DNA of 64,000 nucleotides from Candidatus Aegiribacteria sp. MLS_C (GTDB lineage Bacteria; Fermentibacterota; Fermentibacteria; Fermentibacterales; JCC-6), in contig LQBI01000030.1 in the NCBI GenBank assembly GCA_002030045.1, forward strand, positions 1 to 64,000, written 5' to 3'. The notes beneath the pieces were generated by a model that made no database searches, had not been told where the DNA came from, and saw only the letters and a program-made list of their open reading frames with translations. Below, piece after piece: positions 45,045-55,069 of this stretch; the stretch's first letter is position 1, and every line of letters begins with the position of its first letter. The position numbers and the translations under genes are program-made.

Positions 45045-46891
45045 CGGTGTCCATACTTGACGGCATAACAGGGCCGGAGGATGTGGCGAAGCTCTCCATG
45101 GAGGAGAGGCTCGCCCTCGTCGACGAGGTAAGGAACAGGATCATCAGCGTGGTCAGCGCCACCGGAGGGCACCTGGCCTCGAGCCTGGGAGTGGTGGAGC
45201 TGACCGTGGCGCTGCTCTCCGTCTACTCCCCTCCAGTGGACAAGATCGTCTGGGATGTAGGACACCAGTGCTATCCCTGGAAACTGCTCACGGGAAGGGC
45301 GGACCGGTTCAGTACCATAAGGCAGTGCGGAGGGCTCTCGGGATTCCCGAGGCGGGACGAGAGCCCCTGTGACGCTTTCGGCGCCGGTCACAGCTCCACC
45401 TCGATCTCGGCCGCCCTGGGCTATGCCATAGCCCGGGACATCAGCGGGGATGAACACAGGGTCGTGGCGATAATCGGTGATGGCGCCATGGGAGGCGGAA
45501 TGGCACTGGAAGGCCTGAACCATCTTGGCCACGTAGGTACCGACATGCTGATCATCCTGAATGACAACGAGATGTCCATATCGCCCAACGTCGGGGCGAT
45601 CGCCAGCCATCTGACACGACTGATCACCGATCCCAGGTATAACAGGATAAAGAAGGATGTATGGAATGCCCTGGGCAGGATACCGTCCCTGGGTGACAGG
45701 GTACGGAACGCGGCCCACGTGGTGTCGGCCGGGCTGAAGAAGACACTGGTGATGCCGGAGACGATATTCGACGACTTCGGAGTAAGGTACGTGGGTCCCG
45801 TCCCGGGCAACGATCTGGCCGCCATAACCGGTGTGCTGCAGAGAGTCGCGGAGATCCCCGGACCCGTCCTGCTGCATGTTCTCACCAAGAAGGGGAAGGG
45901 ATACGGCCCGGCCGAACTGGATGCCACGGGCTACCACGGCGTTGCCGGCAACGGTTCGGGAAAGCGCGGGAGCGAGACATTCACCCAAGCTTTCTCCCGC
46001 ACCATGACCGGACTCGGCCGGGAGGACGGGAGGATCGTCGCCGTAACAGCCGCAATGCCTGATGGAACCGGCCTGGTGGAGTTTTCGAGGGAGTTTCCCG
46101 ACAGGTTCTTCGATGTGGGGATAGCCGAGCAGCATGCGGTGACCCTTGCCTGCGGACTGGCCTTCGGAGGCATGCGTCCGGTGGCCGCCATCTACAGTAC
46201 CTTCATGCAGAGGGCCCTGGACCAGCTCATACATGACGCGGCCCTTCAGCAGGCACCGATAGTTCTATCCATGGACCGGGGCGGACTGGTGGGGGAGGAC
46301 GGCCCCACCCATCACGGCATCTTCGACATATCGGTCTTCCTTGCGATTCCGAACGTGAGGTTCGGAGCCCCCAGGAACTGCCGGCTTCTGGAAATGATGC
46401 TCAGACGATCAGTTCGGTTCGATACCGGACCCACCCTGCTCAGGTACCCCAGGGGGGAGGCGCCGGCCGTGGATTCGCCGGACCCTGTATCGATCGAACC
46501 CGGGCGCGGTCAGCTTCTCAGGGAGGGCGAGGAAGTGCTGATGATAGGTGTCGGTGTCATGTCCCTGTTCTGTCTGCAGGCCGCAGCGGTCCTGGAGGGC
46601 AGGGGAATACGCTCCGCGGTCTACGATCCCGTATGGTTGAAGCCCGCCCCGGAGGAGGAGATCGCATCGCTTGCCCGCGGCAGGAAGATGGTGGTCGTGG
46701 TGGAGGAGGGCAGCGCGACGGGTGGTTTCGGCTGCTTCGTGGATTCCATGCTCCCGATAGGCACCAGGGTACTCAAGATGGGCGTCCCGGACCTGTTCCA
46801 GCCTCACGCCTGCAGGGATGAGCTTCTCAGGATGATCGGTCTGGACCCCGATTCGATAGCTGACAGGATCGGTGAGGAAATTGGTACATGA
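45041..46891 (+). CDS. dxs: 1-deoxy-D-xylulose-5-phosphate synthase
   Basis: The 616-residue ThDP enzyme makes DXP from pyruvate and glyceraldehyde 3-phosphate, the first step of the MEP pathway. It has GHQCYPWKLLTGR, the ThDP motif GDGAMGGGMALEGLN (about 147), and the Glu of VGIAEQHAVT (about 358). The order prenyl synthase-dxs-nadK-recN is a known conserved string, here without xseAB and tlyA. Confidence 0.96.
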   Translation: MTVSILDGITGPEDVAKLSMEERLALVDEVRNRIISVVSATGGHLASSLGVVELTVALLSVYSPPVDKIVWDVGHQCYPWKLLTGRADRFSTIRQCGGLSGFPRRDESPCDAFGAGHSSTSISAALGYAIARDISGDEHRVVAIIGDGAMGGGMALEGLNHLGHVGTDMLIILNDNEMSISPNVGAIASHLTRLITDPRYNRIKKDVWNALGRIPSLGDRVRNAAHVVSAGLKKTLVMPETIFDDFGVRYVGPVPGNDLAAITGVLQRVAEIPGPVLLHVLTKKGKGYGPAELDATGYHGVAGNGSGKRGSETFTQAFSRTMTGLGREDGRIVAVTAAMPDGTGLVEFSREFPDRFFDVGIAEQHAVTLACGLAFGGMRPVAAIYSTFMQRALDQLIHDAALQQAPIVLSMDRGGLVGEDGPTHHGIFDISVFLAIPNVRFGAPRNCRLLEMMLRRSVRFDTGPTLLRYPRGEAPAVDSPDPVSIEPGRGQLLREGEEVLMIGVGVMSLFCLQAAAVLEGRGIRSAVYDPVWLKPAPEEEIASLARGRKMVVVVEEGSATGGFGCFVDSMLPIGTRVLKMGVPDLFQPHACRDELLRMIGLDPDSIADRIGEEIGT

Positions 46892-47741
46892 ACCCGTTAC
46901 CGTGAGGAGGATGTGTCTCTACATAGACAGGTTCAATCCTCCCTACGAGGGACTAATTCGCAAGGTGATGGCCCGCTGTTCGGAAACGGGGATATCCCTC
47001 TCCGCGGCCGCATCCTGCATCGACCACCTGAAGGGTTTCGGCCTTTCCGAGAACGATTCCTGCGACATGGCCATGGTGCTGGGAGGGGACGGCACCATAC
47101 TCAGGGGACTGGGGTTCTTCAAGAATCTGAACGTGCCGGTCCTCGGCATAAATGCAGGCCAGCTTGGCTTCCTGGCTTCGGCGGAGAAGACCGGGGTCGT
47201 TGAGGCCATCGAGAGGGTGGCACGGGGAGAGTACATCATAGAGACGACCCCTGTGCTCAGGGGAGAGATGCCCACCGATAAGGCCCTCACAGCTGTGAAC
47301 GATTTCAGCGTGAACAGGTCCATGATAGGCGGGATACTCCATTTCGACCTCTTCGTGGGCGACGCCAGGGTCGCCAGTATAGCCGGGGACGGAGTCGTGG
47401 TGTCCACGCCTTTCGGTTCCACCGCCTACAGCCTCTCCTGCGGCGGTCCCATATTGGACCCGGGGCTCCCTGCAATGCTGGTGGTGGCCATCTGTCCCCA
47501 TTCACTCTCCCTCAGGCCCCTTGTCGTTCCGGACGATCAGGTCATATCGATCAGGATCGGCCAGCTTCGCAGCACGGGACCAGTTGTCTCGGCGGACGGC
47601 GTTCCATCCGGGACACTGAAGACCGGCGAGATACTCAGGATAACGAAGGGCACCGGGTCCTGCATGACCGTCAGGTTTGCCGATGAGCCCGGATACTACA
47701 GCAGGCTGGGCCTGAAACTCGGCTGGGGAGTCAGGGGGTGA
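46872..47741 (+). CDS. nadK: NAD kinase
   Basis: The protein (289 residues from GTG 46872) phosphorylates NAD to NADP. It has the active motif VLGGDGTILR and LGINAGQLGFLA, followed by STPFGSTAYSLSCGGPIL. The start is uncertain: GTG 46872 lies inside dxs, GTG 46902 has no SD, and ATG 46911 has GAGGAGG directly upstream and would give MCLYIDRFNPP. Confidence 0.92.
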   Translation: MRKLVHEPVTVRRMCLYIDRFNPPYEGLIRKVMARCSETGISLSAAASCIDHLKGFGLSENDSCDMAMVLGGDGTILRGLGFFKNLNVPVLGINAGQLGFLASAEKTGVVEAIERVARGEYIIETTPVLRGEMPTDKALTAVNDFSVNRSMIGGILHFDLFVGDARVASIAGDGVVVSTPFGSTAYSLSCGGPILDPGLPAMLVVAICPHSLSLRPLVVPDDQVISIRIGQLRSTGPVVSADGVPSGTLKTGEILRITKGTGSCMTVRFADEPGYYSRLGLKLGWGVRG

Positions 47742-47743
47742 GG

Positions 47744-49387
47744 ATGCTCCGGAACCTTACCCTGAGGAACCTTGCTACGATAAGCGATACCTCCGTGGAG
47801 TTCGGGAAGGGCCTCAACGTCCTCACGGGGGAGACCGGCGCGGGGAAATCCATAATCATCGACGGGCTCCTGCTGGCACTGGGAATGAGAGCCGAAAGGG
47901 CCATGGTGAGGCCCGGGGCCGATTCGGCCAGCGTGGAGGCTGTCTTCGCCTGCGGCGAAGACAGCGAGAGCATAGTCCGGCGCGAGGTAAGGTCCATAGG
48001 GAAGAGCCGCTTCTTCGTCAATGACCAGCTCTCGACTCTGGAAGAGGGCAGAGAGACCATATCAGGACTTGTGGACCTCCATTCACAGGATTCGACGCCG
48101 GCCCTCCTTGAAAGACGTACACAGATGAGGGCCCTGGACGAGTACGGCGGAAGCATTGAGCTTGCGGGCAGGCTCTCATCCGAATTCTTCGAATACAGCT
48201 CCGGTCTCAGGAGACTCGATGAACTCAGGACAAGGATGGCGGGGCTGGAGGAACGCAGGGACATCGCGGTTCACGAACTGGCGCTCATCGACAGGCTGAA
48301 CCCTTCGCAGGAGGATTACCATGCGCTGATGGACGAGAGGAGGAGCCTGCGGGCCGTCCGGGACGGTTCGGAACTCATCGACGGCATTGGCCGGGTGATT
48401 TCCGGCGACGACGGCATGCTGGACGTCATATCCTCCTACCGTGGCTCCCTGAAGGGATCGGGCATGGAATCGGAGACTCTCCAGGAGCTGCTGGAACAGG
48501 CCGAGATCGCCCTTAGCGAAGCGGACGCGGAGTGCGGACGAATACTGTCCCGCATAGAGGGTGCGCCGTGGAGGATGGAGGAGATAGACCGGCGGCTGGA
48601 CGCCTATTCTGACCTGCTCGGCAGGTGCGGAGGATCCCTGGACAGCCTTCTTCTGCTCAGGGACCGTCTCACCGCGGAGCTGGAAGAGTACGAGGGGCTG
48701 GAGGAGGAACTCAGGGAGCTGGAGAGGGGCCTTCCGATCAGGGGGGCCGGACTCCTTGCCATGGGCCGGGAACTGCAGGATGTCAGGAACGAAGCCGCCG
48801 GGAACCTGCAGGGGTCCGTGGAGAACGAGCTCAGGCTGCTGGGAATGCCGCATGCTGTGTTCCGTGTGGCGATGAACGATCCCGGAGAAGCCCGGTGCAG
48901 GACCGTGGACGACGTAAGAATAAGCTCCGACGGTATGGCAATTCCCGAGTTCAGGTTCAGCGCCAACCCCGGAATGGAACCCGGTCCCCTGTCCTCCGTG
49001 GCCAGCGGCGGGGAGATGTCGAGGGTCAGTCTGGTGCTCAAGCTCGCCCTCTCCAGGGTGACCCAGGCTCCCACGATGGTCTTCGACGAGATCGACAGCG
49101 GTGTCGGGGGCGAGACTGCCAACCTCCTGGCCGACTCCCTTGCAAGGGTGTCCGCGGACAGGCAGGTGATCGTTATAACCCATCTGCCGCAGATAGCCTC
49201 CAGGGCCCACCATCATCTGGCAGTCTCGAAGGATCTCAGGGACGGCATGCCTGTGACCGTGGTCCGGACCCTGAAAAGCCGGGAGGACAGGGTGGAAGAG
49301 GTATCCAGGCTCCTTGGCGGCGGTCGCGGCGCCAGGGAGCACGCTGAGAACATGATACCCGCCGGTGGAGGGGACAGCGAGACTTGA
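47744..49387 (+). CDS. recN: DNA repair protein RecN
   Basis: The 547-residue SMC-like ATPase has Walker A TGETGAGKSIIID (about residue 33), a central coiled-coil (about 140-360), signature VASGGEMSRVSL and Walker B MVFDEIDSGVGGE. It acts in double-strand break repair. ATG 47744 has GGGGG six bases upstream; GTG 47738 overlapping nadK is the alternative. The pgsA-like gene overlaps the stop by 4 bases (TTGA). Confidence 0.94.
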   Translation: MLRNLTLRNLATISDTSVEFGKGLNVLTGETGAGKSIIIDGLLLALGMRAERAMVRPGADSASVEAVFACGEDSESIVRREVRSIGKSRFFVNDQLSTLEEGRETISGLVDLHSQDSTPALLERRTQMRALDEYGGSIELAGRLSSEFFEYSSGLRRLDELRTRMAGLEERRDIAVHELALIDRLNPSQEDYHALMDERRSLRAVRDGSELIDGIGRVISGDDGMLDVISSYRGSLKGSGMESETLQELLEQAEIALSEADAECGRILSRIEGAPWRMEEIDRRLDAYSDLLGRCGGSLDSLLLLRDRLTAELEEYEGLEEELRELERGLPIRGAGLLAMGRELQDVRNEAAGNLQGSVENELRLLGMPHAVFRVAMNDPGEARCRTVDDVRISSDGMAIPEFRFSANPGMEPGPLSSVASGGEMSRVSLVLKLALSRVTQAPTMVFDEIDSGVGGETANLLADSLARVSADRQVIVITHLPQIASRAHHHLAVSKDLRDGMPVTVVRTLKSREDRVEEVSRLLGGGRGAREHAENMIPAGGGDSET

Positions 49388-49968
49388 GGGGCCCCGTCCT
49401 CAACCTTCCCAACCTGATCAGCATCCTGCGGATCCCGCTGGGTCTCCTGGCCTGCCTGTTCGTCTGGCAGCGGATGCTGGTCCCCTCGCTTGCGTTCATC
49501 TTCCTGGCAGTGGTTTCCGACTATGCCGACGGTCTGATCGCCAGGAGGACCGGATCGGTCAGCGACTGGGGCAGGATACTTGATCCCCTTGCGGACAAGG
49601 TAGCCCTCGGGGCATTCATCATCACCCTTGCGCTTGTGAATGCTGTACCCCTCTGGTTCGTCATCCTCTTTCTCACGAGGGACGCCCTGATCGCCGTCGG
49701 AGGGATCTACCTCACAAGACGCCTCGGCTCCCCTCCCAGTTCCAATCTGTGGGGGAAGTATTCATCCTTCTCGATGTCGGTATACCTTACCGTGGCCGCC
49801 CTCTCCCACCTTCTCGAGCGCAGGATATGGCCCGAGGAACTCCTGGTCGCCGGGCTGGATCCCCTGGGAGCGATAGCGCTGGGATTTGTCCTGTTGAGCC
49901 TTTTTGTCTATTTTTCTGAATCCGTGAAGAAACTCCGGGATCCCCTTTCCGGTAACGTATCCAGCTGA
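49384..49968 (+). CDS. CDP-alcohol phosphatidyltransferase, PgsA-like
   Basis: The 194-residue membrane enzyme has the complete family motif D-x2-DG-x2-AR-x8-G-x3-D-x3-D (DYADGLIARR through ILDPLAD, residues about 39-64). It has about five helices. It likely makes phosphatidylglycerol phosphate from CDP-DAG and glycerol 3-phosphate. TTG start overlapping recN by 4 bases, with GGAGGGG upstream. The exact head group cannot be deduced. Confidence 0.88.
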   Translation: MRGPVLNLPNLISILRIPLGLLACLFVWQRMLVPSLAFIFLAVVSDYADGLIARRTGSVSDWGRILDPLADKVALGAFIITLALVNAVPLWFVILFLTRDALIAVGGIYLTRRLGSPPSSNLWGKYSSFSMSVYLTVAALSHLLERRIWPEELLVAGLDPLGAIALGFVLLSLFVYFSESVKKLRDPLSGNVSS

Positions 49969-49983
49969 CGGGAGCCAGATCAC

Positions 49984-52900
49984 TTGTACCTCAAGAGACT
50001 CGAGATAGTCGGTTTCAAATCCTTCGCCGACGCCTTCGAGCTGGAGTTCCAGAAGGGCATAACCTGCATAGTGGGACCCAACGGATGCGGCAAGAGCAAC
50101 ATCGCCGACTCCATCAGGTGGGTCCTGGGTTCCCAGAGCCCCAGCGAGCTCAGGGCGGACCGCATGGAGGACGTGATCTTCTCCGGAACAGTGGACAGGA
50201 AGCCTCAGGGCATGGCCGAGGTCGTGCTGACATTCGACAATAACGACAGGGAACTCGCTCTTGACTTCGACGAGGTAACTGTCACCCGCAGGCTGTTCAG
50301 GTCCGGGGAGAGCGAATACCTTCTCAACGGCAACAAGTGCAGGCTCATGGACGTGACTGATCTCATCGTGGACAGGGGCCTGGGCAGCAACGGCTACTGG
50401 ATACTCGAGAAGAACATGACCCAGACCATCATCGAGAGCGGTCCCGCGGACCGGCGCTTCCTTTTCGACGAGGCCGCCGGAATAGTGAAATACAAGATGC
50501 AGCGCCACAGGGCGGAGCTGAAGCTCAACGCGGTGGCGGACGACCTGGAGCGGCTGGACGACATCATCGGCGAGGTGGAGCGCAACGTGTCCCAGCTCAG
50601 GAAGCAGGTGGCGGCCTACAGGAGATGGGAAAAGGCCGAGAAGCGCATTCGGGAGATCAGGGGACTCCTGGACCACAGGGTCCTGGAGGAATCCAGGGAT
50701 AAGCTCAGGAACCTGGAGGAGAGGCTGAAGCACTGCGAGGCCAGGGAACAGAAGGCGTCGGCCGCTGTAGTGGCGGCCTCCGGCAGGCAGGCCGAAGCCC
50801 GGACAGAACTTGAGAAGGCCCAGCTGCGGCTGGACGAGGAACACGCCAGGGTATCTCAGCTGGACGGCGAGCTGGGTCGCGCGGGACAGGAACTGGCCGT
50901 GGCCGAGGAGAGGTCCAGGAACAACTTCTCCCGCATGGAAGCCGCTCAAAGGGAATCGGCGGAGGAATCAGGAAGGGCTGAGAGGCTGAAGGCGGATGCC
51001 GAGGAACTTGCCTTAAGGCAGTCCAGCCTGAGGACGAGGCTCGATGAAGCCCGCAGGGCCCTGGATAAGGCATCGGCCGATTCGGAGGAGGCGGAGAAGA
51101 GGTACGCGGATACAGCCTCCCGTCTGGACTTGGCCAGAAAGGTATACGAGAAGGCCCAGGCGGAACACCAGGTCATTCAAAAGGAGTATACAGACGGTCT
51201 CAGGGAACGGGAGAGGGCCGAGCAGGAGATCAGGCACCTTGTCTCCAGGAAGGCCGAGCTGGAGGAACAGGTCTCCCGGCTGGAGGATGTGATCCGGGCA
51301 GACCGTGAGGGTATCGATTCCGTCAGGGAACGCAGGTCCACACTGGAAGGCGAGGCCGAAGGCTCGGCCGGGGCACTGGGGGGAATCGACGCCATGCTTC
51401 GGGATGTCCAGGCCAGAATACGGGAGTTGGAGATGGAGGCCGGCGTCCTTGGATCCAGGATGGAGTCCCTGCGGGAGGCCGCAGTCCACCAGACCGGAGA
51501 CCACCTGGGAACGAGACTGAGGGTCGAGGAGGGCCTCGGAGTGGCGGTGGGCGCATGGCTGGATTCTTTCCAGGACGCCGGATACTGCGGCAGTGTCGGG
51601 GAACTCCCCTGTGATGGGACTGGCGAAAGGTACTTCCTGCCGGTCAGGACCGCGGAGAGGCCCGGGATGCCGGAAGGTGCGAGATGGCTGCCGGACCTCC
51701 TGCTGGAGGGATCGGACCCTTACCTGGCGGGACTGCTATCCCGGGCGGTGCTGGCGCCGGACAGGGAGACCGCACTTGACTGGTTCATAGGGGGGATCGA
51801 CCTCGACGTAGTGACCGCCGGCGGGGACCTCTTCCGGAGCGATGGACTGGTTCGTCTGGGCGTTCCCGCATCCGGAGGAGGCGCCATCGAAAGGAGGGCC
51901 CTGGCGGAGGCGGCGGAAAAGCGGGCTGCCGGTGTGGCTTCGGAGATCGCGGTACTCGAGGAATCCCGGAACAGTCTCAGCAGCGAACGCGCCATGGCCT
52001 CCTCCCGGCTGGAGGAGATCCGCAGGCAGATCTCGGGGCTGGACATGGAGGAAGCTTCCCTGGGAGCCGCGATGGCGGCAAGGGAGGAACGGCTCGGCGC
52101 CGTGCGCCGGGAGATGGAATCCCTTGAGGAAAAGCTGCCCGCACTCCGAGTAATGGTCTCGCAGCAGGACGATGAGGGGACTGCCGGCCGAATGGAGCAG
52201 GCTCGAAGGGCGGCCGAGGAATCCGCTTCCGGAATGAGGCTCCTGGAGGAGCGCAGGGATGCACTGGGATCGAAACTCAACGGCCTTCTGCGGAGCGAGA
52301 ACAGCGCCAGGCTGGAATTCACCTCCGTAGAGACATCTCTTAAGCAGTCGGAGGAGGAACGGGTCCGTCTCCAGGAAGCCGCCGAGGAGGCTCTTCGAAG
52401 GAAGGAGCAGGTGAAGAGCGACCTGAAGGACCTTTGCGAGGAGAGGGCCGGGCTGGAGGAACTCATCGAGGATCTGAGGGCTGGACTGGCCGGCCTGTCC
52501 CGTCTTCGCGAGGAGGCCGAGGGGAGCAGGACGGAAGCGAGCCGCGCAAGGGCCGAATGGCTGGAGAAGTCGAGAGAGGTCGACGAGGACCTGATGAAAC
52601 AGAGGGAAGAGCTGTCGGCCGCCAGGGAGGAGAGGGCTGCCGTCTCAGGGGAGCTTCAGATGGTCTCCGAGAGGTGCAGCGAACTTGGTTCAAGGGAACT
52701 CGTCCTGCCCGAGGACGACAGCGGTTACTGGGACTATTCCCGGGAAAGGCTGATGAGCGAACTGGAGAAGCAGACCGGGTTCAGGGAGAACCTGGGACCG
52801 GTGAACATGCTGGCGGTCACGGAGTACGAGGAGGGAGCGAAGCGTATCGACTTCCTCACGGGGCAGAGGAAGGACCTGGACGAAGCCAGGGCATCCCTTC

Positions 52901-53415
52901 TGGGAGCTATCTCCGACATAAACAGGACAGCCGCCAGGAAGTTCGACCAGACGTTCGTCCAGGTCAGGAAGCATTTCAGGGAGATGTTCACCAGCCTTTT
53001 CGGAGGAGGCGAGGCGGAGATAATGGCACTGGATTCGGAGGATCCCCTGGAGGGCGGGGTGCAGATAGTTGCCAAGCCTCCCGGGAAGAAGATGGAGAAC
53101 ATAGCCTCGCTTTCGGACGGGGAAAGGGCGATGACCGCCGCAGCCCTGCTGTTTGCACTCTACCTGGTGAAACCGTCCCCGTTCTGCGTCCTGGACGAGC
53201 TTGACGCACCACTCGACGACACGAACGTGGATAACTACGTGAACCTGCTGAAGAGCTTCGTCCATCGTACCCAGTTCGTAGTGATAACCCACAACAAGAG
53301 GACCATGGAGGCGGCCGACCGTCTCTTCGGCATCACGATGGCCGAAAGGGGTGTTTCGGTGATGACCTCCGTCAACCTGGAGAAGGCCCGCATCCTGGCG
53401 GAAGGCGAGGAGTAG
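49984..53415 (+). CDS. smc: chromosome segregation SMC protein
   Basis: The 1143-residue protein has Walker A GPNGCGKSNIADS (about residue 33), coiled-coil arms (about 170-500 and 650-960), a hinge (about 510-630, including LGTRLRVEEGLGVAV) and a C-terminal head with Walker B FCVLDELDAPLDD. The signature motif reads SLSDGERAM where nearly all SMCs have LSGGE. TTG start at 49984, with GGGAG upstream. It is followed by ftsY, a common pair. Confidence 0.96.
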   Translation: MYLKRLEIVGFKSFADAFELEFQKGITCIVGPNGCGKSNIADSIRWVLGSQSPSELRADRMEDVIFSGTVDRKPQGMAEVVLTFDNNDRELALDFDEVTVTRRLFRSGESEYLLNGNKCRLMDVTDLIVDRGLGSNGYWILEKNMTQTIIESGPADRRFLFDEAAGIVKYKMQRHRAELKLNAVADDLERLDDIIGEVERNVSQLRKQVAAYRRWEKAEKRIREIRGLLDHRVLEESRDKLRNLEERLKHCEAREQKASAAVVAASGRQAEARTELEKAQLRLDEEHARVSQLDGELGRAGQELAVAEERSRNNFSRMEAAQRESAEESGRAERLKADAEELALRQSSLRTRLDEARRALDKASADSEEAEKRYADTASRLDLARKVYEKAQAEHQVIQKEYTDGLRERERAEQEIRHLVSRKAELEEQVSRLEDVIRADREGIDSVRERRSTLEGEAEGSAGALGGIDAMLRDVQARIRELEMEAGVLGSRMESLREAAVHQTGDHLGTRLRVEEGLGVAVGAWLDSFQDAGYCGSVGELPCDGTGERYFLPVRTAERPGMPEGARWLPDLLLEGSDPYLAGLLSRAVLAPDRETALDWFIGGIDLDVVTAGGDLFRSDGLVRLGVPASGGGAIERRALAEAAEKRAAGVASEIAVLEESRNSLSSERAMASSRLEEIRRQISGLDMEEASLGAAMAAREERLGAVRREMESLEEKLPALRVMVSQQDDEGTAGRMEQARRAAEESASGMRLLEERRDALGSKLNGLLRSENSARLEFTSVETSLKQSEEERVRLQEAAEEALRRKEQVKSDLKDLCEERAGLEELIEDLRAGLAGLSRLREEAEGSRTEASRARAEWLEKSREVDEDLMKQREELSAAREERAAVSGELQMVSERCSELGSRELVLPEDDSGYWDYSRERLMSELEKQTGFRENLGPVNMLAVTEYEEGAKRIDFLTGQRKDLDEARASLLGAISDINRTAARKFDQTFVQVRKHFREMFTSLFGGGEAEIMALDSEDPLEGGVQIVAKPPGKKMENIASLSDGERAMTAAALLFALYLVKPSPFCVLDELDAPLDDTNVDNYVNLLKSFVHRTQFVVITHNKRTMEAADRLFGITMAERGVSVMTSVNLEKARILAEGEE

Positions 53416-53417
53416 GA

Positions 53418-54314
53418 CTGGACCTCAGGCGAAGACTCAAGAAGAGCAGTGACGCCATTGCCGGCAGGCTGGCCGGCATCTTCGGCGGGAGTGTTATCGG
53501 GCAGGAGCAGCTGGAGGAGGCGGAGGAGATACTTCTGGGAAGCGACCTGGGATGGGAGCTGACCGAAAAGGTTCTGGACGAGCTTCCATCAAGGGTCAGG
53601 CGGTCCAGGTTCTCCTGGAAGGAGGCCCTGGCGGGAATACTCGAGGAGAGCGTATCCGTGCCGATGGCCGTGGGCATCGAGGCGAACCCTCTGGTGACGG
53701 TCGTCATAGGCGTGAACGGTGCCGGGAAGACCACCACCGTAGCCAGGCTTGCCTCCAGGTCCAGGAAAGAGGGAAGAAGGGTCCTCCTTGCATGTGCGGA
53801 CACCTTCAGGGCTGCGGCGGCGGAACAGCTGCAGATATGGGGGGAGAGGCTGGACATGCCGGTGCTGACCCAGCTGCCCGGTTCCGATGCAGGGGCGGTG
53901 GTCTTCGATGCTGTCAAAAAGGGTCTCGGAAGAGGTTTTCAGGAAGTCCTCATCGACACCGCCGGAAGACTGCCCAACAGGAAGGGTCTCCTGGACGAGC
54001 TGAGGAAGATCCACACGGTTGCCGGGAAGGCAATGGAGGGCGCACCCCACAGGGTACTCCTGGTGCTTGACGGGACCGTCGGTCAGAACGCGTTCTCACA
54101 GGCGGAGCAATTCATGCAGGCGATGCCCGTGACCGGTCTGGTCATAACCAAGCTCGACGGGACGGCAAGAGGCGGTTCCGTGCTGGCCATGGCCAGCCGG
54201 CTCGGTATCCCCGTGGAGTATATCGGAGTGGGAGAGGACCTTGAAGATCTGGTGGAATTCGATCTGACCGATTTCCTGCACGCGCTCCTGGACATGGATG
54301 CCTCATGCCGGTGA
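53418..54314 (+). CDS. ftsY: signal recognition particle receptor FtsY, CTG start
   Basis: The 298-residue SRP GTPase docks the SRP-ribosome complex at the membrane. It has an N domain (about 1-85, DAIAGRLAGIFGG and ILLGSDLGWELTEKVL) and a G domain: GVNGAGKTTTVARLA (G1), DTFRAAAAEQL, DTAGRLPN (G3), TKLDGTARGG (G4). No ATG, GTG or TTG exists in frame between the upstream stop region and the middle of the protein (ATG 53658), so the N domain requires a start near CTG 53418, five bases after GAGGAG. It lacks the long acidic A domain. Confidence 0.93.
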   Translation: MDLRRRLKKSSDAIAGRLAGIFGGSVIGQEQLEEAEEILLGSDLGWELTEKVLDELPSRVRRSRFSWKEALAGILEESVSVPMAVGIEANPLVTVVIGVNGAGKTTTVARLASRSRKEGRRVLLACADTFRAAAAEQLQIWGERLDMPVLTQLPGSDAGAVVFDAVKKGLGRGFQEVLIDTAGRLPNRKGLLDELRKIHTVAGKAMEGAPHRVLLVLDGTVGQNAFSQAEQFMQAMPVTGLVITKLDGTARGGSVLAMASRLGIPVEYIGVGEDLEDLVEFDLTDFLHALLDMDASCR

Positions 54315-55069
54315 TGCTGCGGCTGCAGGGACTCTCCAAGAGCTACGGCGACAAGCTGGCGGTTGACGGACTGGACCTGGAAGTGCACTCCGGTGAGATC
54401 TTCGGACTGCTGGGACCCAACGGCGCTGGAAAGACCACAACCCTTAAGATGATCTCCGGCCTGGTCATTCCGGATTCAGGCAGCATTCAGGTAGACTCCG
54501 TCGATGCGCTGAAGGATCCGGAGAGGGCGCGGGCCATGACCGCATACGTCCCCGACGAGCCCAGCCTTTACTCCAGGCTTTCAGGGAGGGAGTTCCTCAG
54601 GTTCGTCGGCCGAATGAGGGACGTCCCGCCGGATCTACTGGAGGAGAGAATTGAATTCCACGAGAGGCTCTTCAGCATGGAAGGCTGGCTTGACAGCAGG
54701 GCCGAGGGCTATTCGCACGGCATGACCCAGAGGGTGGTGCTCTCCGCCGCGTTCCTGTCAAGGCCCTCCCTCTACGTCATAGACGAGCCACATGTCGGGC
54801 TGGACCCTGCCACCGCAGAGACCTTCAACAGGATGGCCGAGGCGGCTGCAGACTCCGGAGCCGCCGTCATACTGTCCACGCATACGCTGCCTGTAGCCCA
54901 CAGGTCCTGTCACAGGATGGGCATAATACACGAGGGCAGACTGGTACGAATCCTCAGCAGCAGCGAGATACCGCGGGACGATCTCCAGGAGATATTCTTC
55001 TCCATTACCGGCACCGGCCCCGCCGACGTCCGCTCCTTTTTCGATGAGTTCGATGAGGGACGGACCTAA
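54305..55069 (+). CDS. ABC transporter ATP-binding protein, orphan
   Basis: The 254-residue ABC-2-type ATPase has Walker A GPNGAGKTTTLK, signature YSHGMTQRVVL and Walker B LYVIDEPHVGLD. It overlaps ftsY by 10 bases (start ATG 54305, or ATG 54314). No permease follows; the stop codon and last residues (EGRT) fall in the repeat cluster at 55053-55221, so the gene end and perhaps a lost permease were changed by that element. Confidence 0.9.
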   Translation: MPVMLRLQGLSKSYGDKLAVDGLDLEVHSGEIFGLLGPNGAGKTTTLKMISGLVIPDSGSIQVDSVDALKDPERARAMTAYVPDEPSLYSRLSGREFLRFVGRMRDVPPDLLEERIEFHERLFSMEGWLDSRAEGYSHGMTQRVVLSAAFLSRPSLYVIDEPHVGLDPATAETFNRMAEAAADSGAAVILSTHTLPVAHRSCHRMGIIHEGRLVRILSSSEIPRDDLQEIFFSITGTGPADVRSFFDEFDEGRT

